Shown here: piece by piece, positions 53,459-61,732 of the stretch
Layout: every line of letters starts with the position of its first letter
Numbering within the stretch: position 1 is the stretch's first letter
DNA from: Curtobacterium sp. MCBD17_035
Lineage (GTDB): Bacteria; Actinomycetota; Actinomycetes; Actinomycetales; Microbacteriaceae
DNA: 64,000 nt
Direction: 5' to 3'
Assembly (NCBI RefSeq): GCF_003234815.2
Contig: NZ_CP126279.1
Coordinates: 2,976,001 to 3,040,000, forward strand
Notes under the pieces: model-generated
What the model was told of the DNA's origin: nothing
The model's database searches: none
Seen by the model: the letters and a program-made list of their open reading frames with translations, nothing else
Position numbers and translations under genes: made by a program

Positions 53459-54580
53459 GTGAACATCAAGCGAATCGGTTCGGTCGCGGCCATCGCGATC
53501 GCCGGCGCGATCGTGCTCTCCTCCTGCGCGGCGAACGAGGGCAGCGGCAGCGGCAGCTCCGCCAGCGCCTCGTCCTCCGCCTCGACGGGCGCGGACCTCT
53601 CCAGCCTCTCCGGCACCCTGAACGGCATCGGCTCGAGCGCGCAGGGGACCGCCGAGACGACCTGGATCTCGGGCTTCCAGTCGAAGGCGTCCGGCGTGAC
53701 GGTCAACTACAACCCGCAGGGCTCCGGCGCGGGCCGCTCGAGCTTCATCTCGGGTGCCGCCGACTTCGCCGGCTCCGACGCAGCACTCGCCGACACCGAG
53801 CTGTCGGGCGACTTCAAGGAGTGCAAGACCGGCACCAAGGGCATCGACCTGCCGATCTACATCTCGCCGATCGCCATCGCCTACAAGGTCGACGGCGTCA
53901 AGAACCTCACGCTCGACGCCGAGACCGTCGCCGGCATCTTCAAGGGCACGATCACCAAGTGGAACGACCCGGCGATCGCCAAGCTCAACAAGAGCGCGTC
54001 GCTGCCGTCCGCCTCGATCAACGTGATCCACCGCTCGGACGACTCGGGCACGACGCAGAACTTCACCGAGTACCTCTCGGCGAACGCGTCGGACGTCTGG
54101 AACGCCGCCCCGAGCCAGACCTACCCGTACAAGGTCGGTGACGGCGCGCAGGGCACCTCGGGTGTCGCGAGCGCCATGGGTGGTGCGTCGAACTCGATCA
54201 CCTACATCGACGACTCCGGCGCCGGCAGCCTCTCGAAGGCCAAGCTCATGGTCGGCGGCACCGCCACCAAGATCAGCGCCGACGGCGCCGCCAAGGTCGT
54301 CGCGGACTCCGACGTCGTGTCGGGCCGCGCGAAGAACGACCTGGCGATCGACATCAACCGCAAGGACACCGCGAAGGGCGCCTGGCCGCTCGTGCTCGTC
54401 TCGTACGCCATCGCGTGCCAGCAGTACAGCGACAGCAGCAAGGCCGACCTCGTCAAGGCGTACCTGAACTACGTCGCCTCGTCGGACGCCCAGCAGGCCG
54501 CCGCGCAGCAGGCCGGCTCTGCCCCGCTGTCCTCGGACCTCGCGAGCAAGGTCCAGAAGGCCGTCGCCACCATCAAGTGA
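53459..54580 (+). CDS. pstS: Phosphate-binding lipoprotein PstS
   Basis: High-affinity phosphate-binding protein of the Pst ABC importer. GTG at 53459; signal helix IGSVAAIAIAGAIVLSSC with lipobox LSSC, Ser/Gly linker, then the PstS fold: NPQGSGAGRSSFISGAADFAGSDA and SDDSGTTQNFTEYL are phosphate-binding loops, with NGIGSSAQGTAE at the start (quoted in parts). 373 residues. First gene of pstSCAB, under three PHO-box units, and separated from pstC by a hairpin that may keep the binding protein in excess. Confidence 0.95.
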   Translation: MNIKRIGSVAAIAIAGAIVLSSCAANEGSGSGSSASASSSASTGADLSSLSGTLNGIGSSAQGTAETTWISGFQSKASGVTVNYNPQGSGAGRSSFISGAADFAGSDAALADTELSGDFKECKTGTKGIDLPIYISPIAIAYKVDGVKNLTLDAETVAGIFKGTITKWNDPAIAKLNKSASLPSASINVIHRSDDSGTTQNFTEYLSANASDVWNAAPSQTYPYKVGDGAQGTSGVASAMGGASNSITYIDDSGAGSLSKAKLMVGGTATKISADGAAKVVADSDVVSGRAKNDLAIDINRKDTAKGAWPLVLVSYAIACQQYSDSSKADLVKAYLNYVASSDAQQAAAQQAGSAPLSSDLASKVQKAVATIK

Positions 54581-54590
54581 CACCGTGTCA

Positions 54591-54633
54591 GCCCAGACGC
54601 CCGGTCACCACCCATCCGACCGGACGTCTGGGC
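54591..54633 (+). terminator. pstS-pstC intergenic hairpin (partial terminator)
   Basis: GCCCAGACGCCCGGT / ACCGGACGTCTGGGC, 15 bp with one mismatch, directly after pstS. Such hairpins often stabilise the binding-protein mRNA and lower read-through. Confidence 0.6.
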
Positions 54634-54781
54634 CGGACCCGTTCACGGGCCTGACCGCGAGCGGCTCCGACCGGCGCGCGGTCCACCCGACCCGCACCGT
54701 TCCTCCCGGCCCCCAGCCACCGCAGCCACCGAGCACACCCCACCCGACGCCTCCCCCGGCGCCCTCCCCGACAGGAGCCCC

Positions 54782-55732
54782 ATGTCCGCAGCCCCGGCAC
54801 CGCAGCCGCAGGCCGTGCAGCCCCCGAAGCCGCGTGCGACCGTCCGCATCGGCGACCGCATGTTCTCCACCGCGACCGTCCTGGCCGGCGGGCTCATCCT
54901 CCTCGTCCTCGCCCTCGTCGCCCTGTTCCTCGTCTGGCAGAGCATCCCGGCGTTCTCCGCCAAGCCCGGGGACCTGCCGAACGACGCGACGGGCTTCTGG
55001 GACTACGTCGGTCCCCTCGTCTTCGGGACCGTCTGGGCGGCGCTCCTCGCGCTCGTCATGGCGACGCCGATCTCCATCGGCATCGCCCTCTTCATCTCGC
55101 ACTACGCGCCGCGCCGGATGGCCGCCCTGCTCGGGTACGTGATCGACCTGCTCGCCGCCGTACCGAGCGTCGTGTTCGGCCTGTGGGGCGTCCTGGTCCT
55201 GGCTCGCTTCGTGCAGCCCTTCTACGTCTTCCTCAACCACTCCCTCGGCTGGTTCCCGCTGTTCTCCGGACAGGTGTCCGGCACGGGTCGCACGATCCTG
55301 ACGGCGGCGATCGTGCTCGCGGTCATGACGATCCCGATCATGACCGCGGTCATGCGCGAGATCTTCCTGCAGGCGCCGCGCCTCAACGAGGAGGCCGCCC
55401 TGGCCCTCGGTGCCACGCGCTGGGAGATGATCCGGCTGTCGGTGTTCCCGTTCGCCCGGTCCGGCATGGTCTCGGCGATCATGCTCGGCCTCGGGCGCGC
55501 GCTGGGCGAGACACTCGCGGTCGCCATCGTGCTGTCCGTGTCGAACAGCGTCACGCCGAAGGTGCTCACCTCGCTCAACCCGAGCACCATCGCCGCGAAC
55601 ATCGCGCTGCAGTTCAGCGAGGCGTCCGGCGTCAGGCTCAACGCGCTCGTCGCATCGGGCCTGATCCTGTTCGCCATCACCCTCGTGATCAACATCGCCG
55701 CGCGGTTCATCGTCCGCAAGCGCGTCGCCTGA
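54782..55732 (+). CDS. pstC: Phosphate ABC transporter permease PstC
   Basis: 316-residue six-helix permease. TM1 VLAGGLILLVLALVALFLVW, the family segment GTVWAALLALVMATPISIGIALFI, LLAAVPSVVFGLWG, and the ABC-interaction EAA loop EEAALALGATRWEMIRLSVFPFARSG (in part). The Pro-rich N-terminal tail (APAPQPQAVQPP) is cytoplasmic. ATG at 54782 follows GACAGGAG. Confidence 0.94.
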   Translation: MSAAPAPQPQAVQPPKPRATVRIGDRMFSTATVLAGGLILLVLALVALFLVWQSIPAFSAKPGDLPNDATGFWDYVGPLVFGTVWAALLALVMATPISIGIALFISHYAPRRMAALLGYVIDLLAAVPSVVFGLWGVLVLARFVQPFYVFLNHSLGWFPLFSGQVSGTGRTILTAAIVLAVMTIPIMTAVMREIFLQAPRLNEEAALALGATRWEMIRLSVFPFARSGMVSAIMLGLGRALGETLAVAIVLSVSNSVTPKVLTSLNPSTIAANIALQFSEASGVRLNALVASGLILFAITLVINIAARFIVRKRVA

Positions 55733-55748
55733 CGGGAAGGCCAGAACC

Positions 55749-56828
55749 ATGACCATCGCGCTCCGCCCCGCCCGCGGCAACGTCTACGCGTCGGGCAAGC
55801 TCCCGAAGCCGTTCCCCTGGATCCTGCTCGCCGGCAGCTGGATCGCCTTCGGCCTCGTCTTCGCCCTGCTCAACGCGGGCGGTACCGTCGCGGACTTCAA
55901 CGTCGTCGGCGCACTGTTCCTCGGGACCGTCCTGTTCGACGTCCTCATCGTCGTGATCTCGCGGATCGTCGAGGGTGGCCGCAAGGCGATCGACCGGCTC
56001 GTCACCTCGCTCGTCGCGACCGCGTTCATCGTCGCCGTGCTGCCGCTCGTGTCGCTGCTCTGGACCGTCATCGCCCAGGGGCTGCACCGCTTCGACGCCG
56101 AGTTCTTCACGTACTCGATGCGCAACGTCATCACCGTGGGCGGCGGCGCACTGCACGCCATCGTCGGCACCGTCGAGATCACCCTGCTCGCGACGCTCAT
56201 CAGCGTGCCGATCGGGCTCCTCACCTCGATCTACCTCGTCGAGTACGGCCGCGGCTGGCTCGCCCGCGGCATCACGTTCTTCGTCGACGTCATGACCGGC
56301 ATACCCTCGATCGTGGCAGGCCTGTTCGCCTACTCGCTGTTCGCGCTCATCGTCGGGCCGGGCACCCGCACGGGCGCGATCGGGTCGGTCGCGCTGTCGG
56401 TCCTCATGATCCCGGTCGTCGTCCGGTCGACCGAGGAGGTCCTGAAGATCGTCCCGATGGATCTCCGCGAGGCCTCGTACGCCCTCGGCGTGCCGAAGTG
56501 GCTCACCATCGTCAAGGTCGTGCTGCCCACGAGCCTCGCGGGCATCACCACCGGCGTCATGCTGGCGATCGCCCGCGTCATCGGCGAGACCGCCCCCCTG
56601 CTCGTCACCGCCGGCTTCACGACGAGCATGAACTACGACCTGTTCGGCAACCCGATGATGACGCTGCCCGTGTTCGCGTACACGCAGTACTCGCAGCAGG
56701 GCGCGAACCCCGTGCCGTTCGTCGACCGCGCCTGGACCGCAGCGCTCGTGCTCATCCTCATCGTCATGCTGCTCAACCTCATCGCCCGCTTGATCGCCCG
56801 CGTCTTCGCACCCAAGATCGGTCGGTAG
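55749..56828 (+). CDS. pstA: Phosphate ABC transporter permease PstA
   Basis: 359-residue partner permease, longer than average because of two extra N-terminal helices ([19 protein letters not shown] and [19 protein letters not shown]). Core: [37 protein letters not shown], and the EAA loop [22 protein letters not shown] (in part), then [18 protein letters not shown] at 55749 is preceded by GGGAAGG, 16 bp after pstC. Confidence 0.94.
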   Translation: MTIALRPARGNVYASGKLPKPFPWILLAGSWIAFGLVFALLNAGGTVADFNVVGALFLGTVLFDVLIVVISRIVEGGRKAIDRLVTSLVATAFIVAVLPLVSLLWTVIAQGLHRFDAEFFTYSMRNVITVGGGALHAIVGTVEITLLATLISVPIGLLTSIYLVEYGRGWLARGITFFVDVMTGIPSIVAGLFAYSLFALIVGPGTRTGAIGSVALSVLMIPVVVRSTEEVLKIVPMDLREASYALGVPKWLTIVKVVLPTSLAGITTGVMLAIARVIGETAPLLVTAGFTTSMNYDLFGNPMMTLPVFAYTQYSQQGANPVPFVDRAWTAALVLILIVMLLNLIARLIARVFAPKIGR

Positions 56829-56878
56829 CCACTCCCCCGGCCACCGGCACCCGACCACCCACCCCAGAAGGAACCAGC

Positions 56879-57658
56879 GTGTCCAAGCGCATCGAGGTCT
56901 CCGGCCTCAACGTCTACTACGACAAGTTCAAGGCCGTCGAGGACGTCTCGATGACGATCGAGCCGCGGACGGTCACCGCCTTCATCGGCCCGTCCGGCTG
57001 TGGCAAGTCGACGTTCCTCCGCACCCTGAACCGCATGCACGAGGTCATCCCCGGCGCGACGGTGCAGGGCGAGGTCCGCATCGACGGCGACGACCTCTAC
57101 GCGCCCGGCGTCGACCCGGTGCTCGTACGTCGACAGGTCGGCATGGTCTTCCAGCGCGCCAACCCGTTCCCGACGATGTCGATCAAGGACAACGTCCTCG
57201 CCGGCGTCAAGCTCAACAACAAGCGCATCAGCCGCTCGGAGTCCGACGACATCGTCGAGAAGTCCCTGCAGGGCGCGAACCTGTGGAACGAGGTCAAGGA
57301 CCGCCTCGACAAGCCCGGCATGGGCCTGTCCGGTGGTCAGCAGCAGCGCCTGTGCATCGCTCGGGCGATCGCGGTACAGCCCGACGTCCTGCTCATGGAC
57401 GAACCCTGCTCGGCGCTCGACCCGATCTCGACCCTGGCGATCGAGGATCTCATCGAGGAGCTGAAGCAGGACTACACGATCGTCATCGTGACGCACAACA
57501 TGCAGCAGGCGTCACGAGTCAGCGACAAGACCGCGTTCTTCAACATCGCGGGCACCGGCCAGCCCGGTCACCTCATCGAGTACGGCGAGACGGCGAACAT
57601 CTTCTCGAACCCGACCGTGCAGGCCACCGAGGACTACGTCTCGGGCCGCTTCGGGTGA
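56879..57658 (+). CDS. pstB: Phosphate ABC transporter ATPase PstB
   Basis: 259-residue ATPase of the Pst importer. Walker [13 protein letters not shown], then [12 protein letters not shown]-loop [13 protein letters not shown], signature [16 protein letters not shown], Walker [14 protein letters not shown], switch His VTHNMQQA and the C-terminal [22 protein letters not shown] at 56879 after AAGGAACC is the best start. Last gene of pstSCAB, followed by a bidirectional terminator. Confidence 0.97.
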   Translation: MSKRIEVSGLNVYYDKFKAVEDVSMTIEPRTVTAFIGPSGCGKSTFLRTLNRMHEVIPGATVQGEVRIDGDDLYAPGVDPVLVRRQVGMVFQRANPFPTMSIKDNVLAGVKLNNKRISRSESDDIVEKSLQGANLWNEVKDRLDKPGMGLSGGQQQRLCIARAIAVQPDVLLMDEPCSALDPISTLAIEDLIEELKQDYTIVIVTHNMQQASRVSDKTAFFNIAGTGQPGHLIEYGETANIFSNPTVQATEDYVSGRFG

Positions 57659-57692
57659 TCCCACCGGCCACGCGCCGCGGGGCAGAGCGGAT

Positions 57693-57732
57693 GACGGGAG
57701 GCGGTGCACCAGCAGGTGCACCGCCTCCCGTC
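57693..57732. terminator. Bidirectional terminator between pstB and rskA
   Basis: GACGGGAGGCGGTGCACC / GGTGCACCGCCTCCCGTC, perfect 18-bp stem with a four-base AGCA loop, between convergent pstB and rskA. Confidence 0.88.
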
Positions 57733-57749
57733 CGTCCTGGACCTGGTCG

Positions 57750-58643
57750 TCAGGCGCTCGTGGGTACCGCCACGATCGGCTTCGTGGTCGGCTGCTTCGA
57801 GCCCCCGGCGGGTTCGACCGTGATGCCGATGGTGTCGCCCGCCGCCTTGGCGCCGGAGAGCACCGCGCTCGTCGTGCCACCGTCGACCGAGCCGACGAGT
57901 CCCGCCGGCGTGATCGAGGACCCGATGTACCAGAGTTCGTACGTCTTGCCGGCGGGCGCGGCCTTGACGCCCTTGAAGATCACGGCGGACTTGCGGAGCT
58001 GGTCGGACCACACGACCGTGGCCGTGCCTCCACCCTTGACCGTCGTCGACGCCCGCTGGAAGTCCGCGGCGGCGTAGATCTGGTCGAGCTTCGTCGAGGC
58101 CTGGACCTGCCCCTGTCCGGGTCCGGTCTCGTGCTCGGCGAGCGACTGGATCCCGAGGGTGCCGCCGGCGATCACGGCCACCGCGGCGGCGGCGGCCAGG
58201 ACCACGCGAGCCGGACGCTGGAACCAGCGGACCCGCGCGTTCCCCGACGCCGTGCCGGCGGGGGCGGCGGTGACGTCCGTGACGGCCGCGTGCCGGGCCT
58301 CCCGGGCGACCGGCTGCGGCGCGACGGACTGTGCGGAGCCGGGCGCGGCGGCGGCGAGGTCACCCACGGACGAGCCGCCCTGTGCGTCCTCGACCGGCAG
58401 CGCCGGGAGCTGGGGCGTCGTGGCGATCTTCGCCATGAGCGCGGCCCGGAGGTCGCGCGGCGGCTCGACCGGCTCGACCGCGTAGGCCAGCAGCAGTGCG
58501 GTCTCATGGAGCGAGTCCACCTCGGCACGCACCGGGTCGGATGCGGCCATCGCCGCGTCGACCGCAGCGCGCTCGACGGCGTCGACCGCATCGGTCGCGT
58601 AGGAACCCGTCATGAGCGCCACGTCGTCGGGTCGGATGGTCAT
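57750..58643 (-). CDS. rskA: Anti-sigma-K factor RskA
   Basis: 297-residue membrane anti-sigma factor. The N-terminal zinc-less anti-sigma domain (MTGSYATDAVDAVERAAVDA) binds the sigma factor, one TM helix follows (ARVVLAAAAAVAVIAGGTLG), and the extracytoplasmic RskA domain contains STTVKGGGTATVVWSD and AGKTYELWYIG. It is the second gene of the sigK-rskA pair, overlapping by ATGA, which keeps sensor and sigma factor balanced. A GCCTCCCGG word lies at 58297. Confidence 0.92.
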   Translation of the reverse strand: MTIRPDDVALMTGSYATDAVDAVERAAVDAAMAASDPVRAEVDSLHETALLLAYAVEPVEPPRDLRAALMAKIATTPQLPALPVEDAQGGSSVGDLAAAAPGSAQSVAPQPVAREARHAAVTDVTAAPAGTASGNARVRWFQRPARVVLAAAAAVAVIAGGTLGIQSLAEHETGPGQGQVQASTKLDQIYAAADFQRASTTVKGGGTATVVWSDQLRKSAVIFKGVKAAPAGKTYELWYIGSSITPAGLVGSVDGGTTSAVLSGAKAAGDTIGITVEPAGGSKQPTTKPIVAVPTSA

Positions 58644-59242
58644 GACCTCACCCCCATCTCGTCGCGGAGTCGGATCATCCCGTCACGGAGACGGGTCTTC
58701 ACGGTGCCGATCGGGACACCGAGGATCGCGGCCATCTCGCTGTGCGAGTAGCCGCCGTAGTAGGCCATGGTGACGGCCTGGCGTTGGAACTCGGTGAGGC
58801 GGGCGAGCGCCCGGCTCACCCGCTCGTGCTCGATGCGGATCTCGACCGACTCGGTCACCGAGTCGAAGTCCGTCTCGAAGTCGCGGATGCCCACCTTCGT
58901 GTCCCGGTCACGCGAGGACTGTGCGGCCCGCACCCGGTCGACCGCGCGTCGGTGCGCCATCGTCAGGATCCAGCTCGGGGCCGAACCGCGCGCGGCGTCG
59001 AACCGGCTGGCGTTCTGCCAGACCTCGAGGAAGACCTCTTGCGTCACCTCTTCGGACTGGGCATGATCTCGGAGCAGCCGCGTGATGAGACCCATGACGC
59101 GGCCCGAGAGCTGGTCGTACAGGGCTCCGAACGCCTCTTGATCGCCAGCGGCGACGCGCGTGAGGAGTTCGTCCGGCGACGCAACGAGTGGGGACGAGGG
59201 GGCCTCGTAGCCGTTCGTGTCGCGTTCCACGAGAGTCAGCAT
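58640..59242 (-). CDS. sigK: ECF RNA polymerase sigma factor SigK
   Basis: 200-residue ECF sigma factor. Region 2: AFGALYDQLSGRVMGLITRLL ... EEVTQEVFLEVWQ ... SWILTMAHRRAVDRVR; region 4: LTEFQRQAVTMAYYGGYSHSEMAAILGVPIGTVKTRLRDG (in parts). The assignment to SigK rests on the coupled RskA gene. In mycobacteria SigK responds to redox state through Cys residues; none of those cysteines is visible here, so the trigger may differ. Long non-coding DNA with repeats lies upstream. Confidence 0.92.
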   Translation of the reverse strand: MLTLVERDTNGYEAPSSPLVASPDELLTRVAAGDQEAFGALYDQLSGRVMGLITRLLRDHAQSEEVTQEVFLEVWQNASRFDAARGSAPSWILTMAHRRAVDRVRAAQSSRDRDTKVGIRDFETDFDSVTESVEIRIEHERVSRALARLTEFQRQAVTMAYYGGYSHSEMAAILGVPIGTVKTRLRDGMIRLRDEMGVRS

Positions 59243-59567
59243 CGCAGGTTTTCCTCCTCACAGGGCGTCGGAGCGCAGCCGTTGTCCACGACGCGCTGGT
59301 GGTTCCGGGTACGTCGATGACGGCTGGACGGCGACGGCACCGGACCCCGTGCGACCCGCAGGGAATGGGCCGTCGGCCCGGGTCGCACGGGGTGGTTCCG
59401 GTGGTGAGCGGCCGTCCCGCCGTCACAGCAGGGATTCGGCGTCCCCCGCGGATCGGATTGGGCGGGCTTCCGGCGGGGTGCCGCGGAAGGTCCGGGGCGG
59501 CAGAAGGTCCGGGGCGGCGGACACGACAGTGCGGAGGTCGAACGACAGCGGCCCCGTCGACACCTGC

Positions 59568-59607
59568 GCCCGCACCCGCACCCGCACCCGCACCCGCACC
59601 CGCACCA
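59568..59607. repeat. CCCGCA hexamer tandem array
   Basis: About six and a half uninterrupted copies of CCCGCA in the gap upstream of sigK; a slippage-prone microsatellite. Confidence 0.9.
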
Positions 59608-59664
59608 GGCTCCAGCGGGACCGTCGTCGACACCGGACGCCCGATGATCCGGGTCGCGGGAACG

Positions 59665-59702
59665 ACGACGGGCCCGGCGGAGGGAACCGCCGGGCCCGTC
59701 GT
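59665..59702 (-). terminator. Perfect 16-bp hairpin
   Basis: ACGACGGGCCCGGCGG, six-base loop, CCGCCGGGCCCGTCGT. It is 174 bp beyond the stop of the upstream minus-strand gene. Confidence 0.65.
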
Positions 59703-59791
59703 GACGTGGACGCCGGACCGCAGAAACGCCTCTCGGCGCGAGGCCGCTCGGAGCGGCGAATTTTGGAGCCCGGGGTTACTGCGGCCCGACG
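59665..59791 (-). ncRNA. Candidate small RNA ending in a 16-bp terminator hairpin
   Basis: A TACACT box (59798-59803) would start a minus-strand transcript near 59790. It contains a small hairpin GCCGCTCCGAGCGGC and ends in ACGACGGGCCCGGCGG / CCGCCGGGCCCGTCGT (59665-59702). No start codon with a ribosome site lies in it. Alternatively the hairpin only terminates the gene at 59877-60506. Confidence 0.25.
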
Positions 59792-59876
59792 TGGACGAGT
59801 GTAGCGAAGGCGCCCTGGCCACCGTCGGGTGTTCACGCAGAGAGGACGTGCGCGCGCCCCGGGCGCGTCGGTGCGG

Positions 59877-60506
59877 TCAGTCGAGGCTGTCGCGGCGCCA
59901 CAACCCGGCGGCCGCAGCGAGGTCCTCGGCGAGTTCGGACAGGCGCAACGCACGACGGGTGAGCTCGCTGGCTCGGTCCTCCGCCGTGAGGTCGGCGTCG
60001 TCCGCGACGCTCGTCGCTCCGGCGGCCGTCAGGCGGCAGAACGCCGCTCCGCGCTCGAGCGCGACCGCGAAGTCGCCGGTGTACAGGCCGCGGAGGATCT
60101 CGTCCGCCAGGGTGACGATCTCGGCCGGTCCGGTCGGTTGCTCCGCGCCCGCGACGGCCTGGTCGATCGTCGAGACGGCCTCGGTGCCGCGCTCGAAGAG
60201 GTACGCGACCTCGTCCGGGTTCTGCCGGATCAGGGTGCGGACGAGGTAGATCCGCCAGAGCGCACCGGGCAGGGTGTGTGCGCCGACCCGTGCCCAGAGC
60301 TCTGCGAGGGCGTCGATCCCGTGCACGTCCGTGTAGGTCACGAGGCGCTCGACGACGGCGGGGTCCGGATCGGTGCGGACGCGGTGCACCAACGCCGTCG
60401 CGGTCTCGTGCGCGACACGGTTGATGAGCGCCGGGTCGTTGCCGCCCTGGATGGCCTCGAACTCGGCGGCGGTGAACTGCACGGGTCGGTGGTAGTCGCG
60501 TGGCAT
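59877..60506 (-). CDS. Conserved hypothetical protein, 209 aa
   Basis: Not recognised at family level. A mostly helical, acidic cytoplasmic protein (VQFTAAEFEAIQGGNDPALINRVAHE in part, VVERLVTYTDVHGIDALAELW, LPGALWRIYLVRTLIRQNPDEVAYLFERG in part), with no signal peptide. Repeated Leu/Ala heptads (SELTRRALRLSELAEDLA) suggest a helix bundle. ATG at 60506 lies seven bases after a TACACT box with no Shine-Dalgarno sequence, so a leaderless start is likely. tRNA-Lys is divergent on the other side. Confidence 0.65.
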   Translation of the reverse strand: MPRDYHRPVQFTAAEFEAIQGGNDPALINRVAHETATALVHRVRTDPDPAVVERLVTYTDVHGIDALAELWARVGAHTLPGALWRIYLVRTLIRQNPDEVAYLFERGTEAVSTIDQAVAGAEQPTGPAEIVTLADEILRGLYTGDFAVALERGAAFCRLTAAGATSVADDADLTAEDRASELTRRALRLSELAEDLAAAAGLWRRDSLD

Positions 60507-60513
60507 CGGCGTC

Positions 60514-60519
60514 AGTGTA
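60514..60519 (-). promoter_or_regulatory. -10 box of hypothetical gene (leaderless)
   Basis: Minus strand TACACT ends seven bases before the ATG at 60506. Confidence 0.5.
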
Positions 60520-60584
60520 GGCGGGACCGGTGACACGGTGGTCAGGTGGGACGGCGCTCCGTCGGCCGATACGCTGGAGGGCGA

Positions 60585-60657
60585 GGGCCTCTAGCTCAGT
60601 CGGTAGAGCACCGGACTTTTAATCCGAGGGTCGTGGGTTCGAGCCCCACGGGGCCCA
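60585..60657 (+). tRNA. tRNA-Lys (anticodon TTT)
   Basis: Acceptor GGGCCTC/GGGGCCC, D-arm GCTC-GAGC, anticodon stem CCGGA/TCCGA around CTTTTAA (TTT), T-arm GTGGGTTCGAGCCCCAC, discriminator A. CCA is not fully encoded. Confidence 0.95.
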
Positions 60658-60869
60658 CCGTCGCGAACGCGATCCGGGGCGCCCCTCCGAGTGGTGGCGG
60701 CAGCGGCGCGGGTCTCCGTCCGGGTGACGGGACCGTGACCCGCAGATGAAATACGCACATCCATCGGATCCACCGTCGCGTTGTCAGGCCGGATGCCGTA
60801 GGTTGGGCGGACAGTCGATGCGCAGAACAGACGCGTACCGCACCAGCAGAACAAGGAAACAACGCAGTC

Positions 60870-61073
60870 ATGGCTACAGGCATCGTCAAGTGGTTCAACG
60901 CCGAGAAGGGTTTCGGCTTCATCGCTGCCGACGACGGCAGCGGCGACCTCTTCGCTCACTACTCCGCCATCCAGACGGGCGGCTACCGCTCGCTGGAGGA
61001 GAACCAGCGCGTCGAGTTCGACGTCGCGACCAGCCCGAAGGGGCTCCAGGCGGAGAACATCCGCGTCATCTGA
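60870..61073 (+). CDS. Cold-shock protein, second CspA-type gene
   Basis: 67-residue cold-shock OB-fold protein: [20 protein letters not shown] (RNP1) and DLFAHYSAI (RNP2); close paralogue of the one at 21596 but with LFAHY in place of VFVHY and a different C-terminus (NIRVI). ATG at 60870 follows AAGGAAA. About 200 bp of leader after tRNA-Lys contains a TAGGTT box, in keeping with a long csp leader. Confidence 0.95.
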   Translation: MATGIVKWFNAEKGFGFIAADDGSGDLFAHYSAIQTGGYRSLEENQRVEFDVATSPKGLQAENIRVI

Positions 61074-61356
61074 CCTCCCGGTCTCTGTTCGGAGCGCGGG
61101 TCCCTCATCGGGGCCCGCGCTTCGTCGTTCCCGGGGCGTCCGCTCGGGGGCACGGTCGGCGTCCCCGCGCCTCGGGCGACGCGCCCGAGGTGGGCGCAGC
61201 GGGGTACACGCGCTCCTCAGCGCTGTCACGGCTGATCTTGTCCACTGTTCAGCTGCCGCTCAGTGGTTCGAGGGGGAGGCGCCGATAGCGTCGTTCGCGG
61301 ATCCACCACGTGGGTCCCGACACTGGCACCACCAGCAACGACGAACGGGGTACACC

Positions 61357-61674
61357 GTGACCGAACCCATCCACGACACGCACACCAGCACCACCGGCGC
61401 AGCGCGACGGGCGATGGCCCCGGCCACGGGGCGCCTCGCGCTCTCCGATGACCGCCTGCTCGACGAGCTCCGCCGCAACGCGCGGGTCTCGACGCGGCGG
61501 ATCCGCGCGGACTTCGTCGAGGTGCACACGCCCACGCGCGTGCTCGGGTACGTCAAGGGGCAGCGCAAGTCCTTCGTGGCGCTCCGCGGGGACGACCCCG
61601 CCTGGGCCGAGGAGATCGGCCGCTACCCGTCCGAGTCCCTCGCGGTCGAGGCCCTCCGCATGCGCCGAGCCTGA
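61357..61674 (+). CDS. Hypothetical protein, 105 aa
   Basis: Not recognised. A disordered Thr/Ala-rich start is followed by a basic helical part (LALSDDRLLDELRRNARVSTRRI) and a small strand-rich end (VLGYVKGQRKSFVALRGDDPAW). The Arg-rich helix suggests nucleic-acid binding, which is inference. It faces galM across a C-rich spacer. Confidence 0.55.
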   Translation: MTEPIHDTHTSTTGAARRAMAPATGRLALSDDRLLDELRRNARVSTRRIRADFVEVHTPTRVLGYVKGQRKSFVALRGDDPAWAEEIGRYPSESLAVEALRMRRA

Positions 61675-61732
61675 GCCGCTCCCGCGCCCGGTCGCGCCCC
61701 CGCTCCCACGCCCCCTCCCGCCCCCGCTCCCG

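Larger units (their letters stand above)
59243..59876. other. 634-bp repeat-rich non-coding gap upstream of sigK
   Basis: Contains an inverted repeat ACCCCGTGCGACCC (59344-59357 and 59380-59393), a direct repeat AAGGTCCGGGGCGGC (59487 and 59504), a hexamer array (59568-59607), a 16-bp hairpin (59665-59702) and a promoter-like TACACT (59798-59803, minus strand). Frames crossing it are low-complexity and lack ribosome binding sites, so I call no protein. Confidence 0.6.

Noticed and set aside
59188-60249. Pro/Ala-rich reading frames over the sigK upstream gap
   Set aside because: They arise from GC-rich hexamer and hairpin sequence, lack ribosome sites and known domains.
60591-61229. 212-residue minus-strand frame across tRNA-Lys and csp
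   Set aside because: Antisense to a tRNA and a clear cold-shock gene; no supporting signals.
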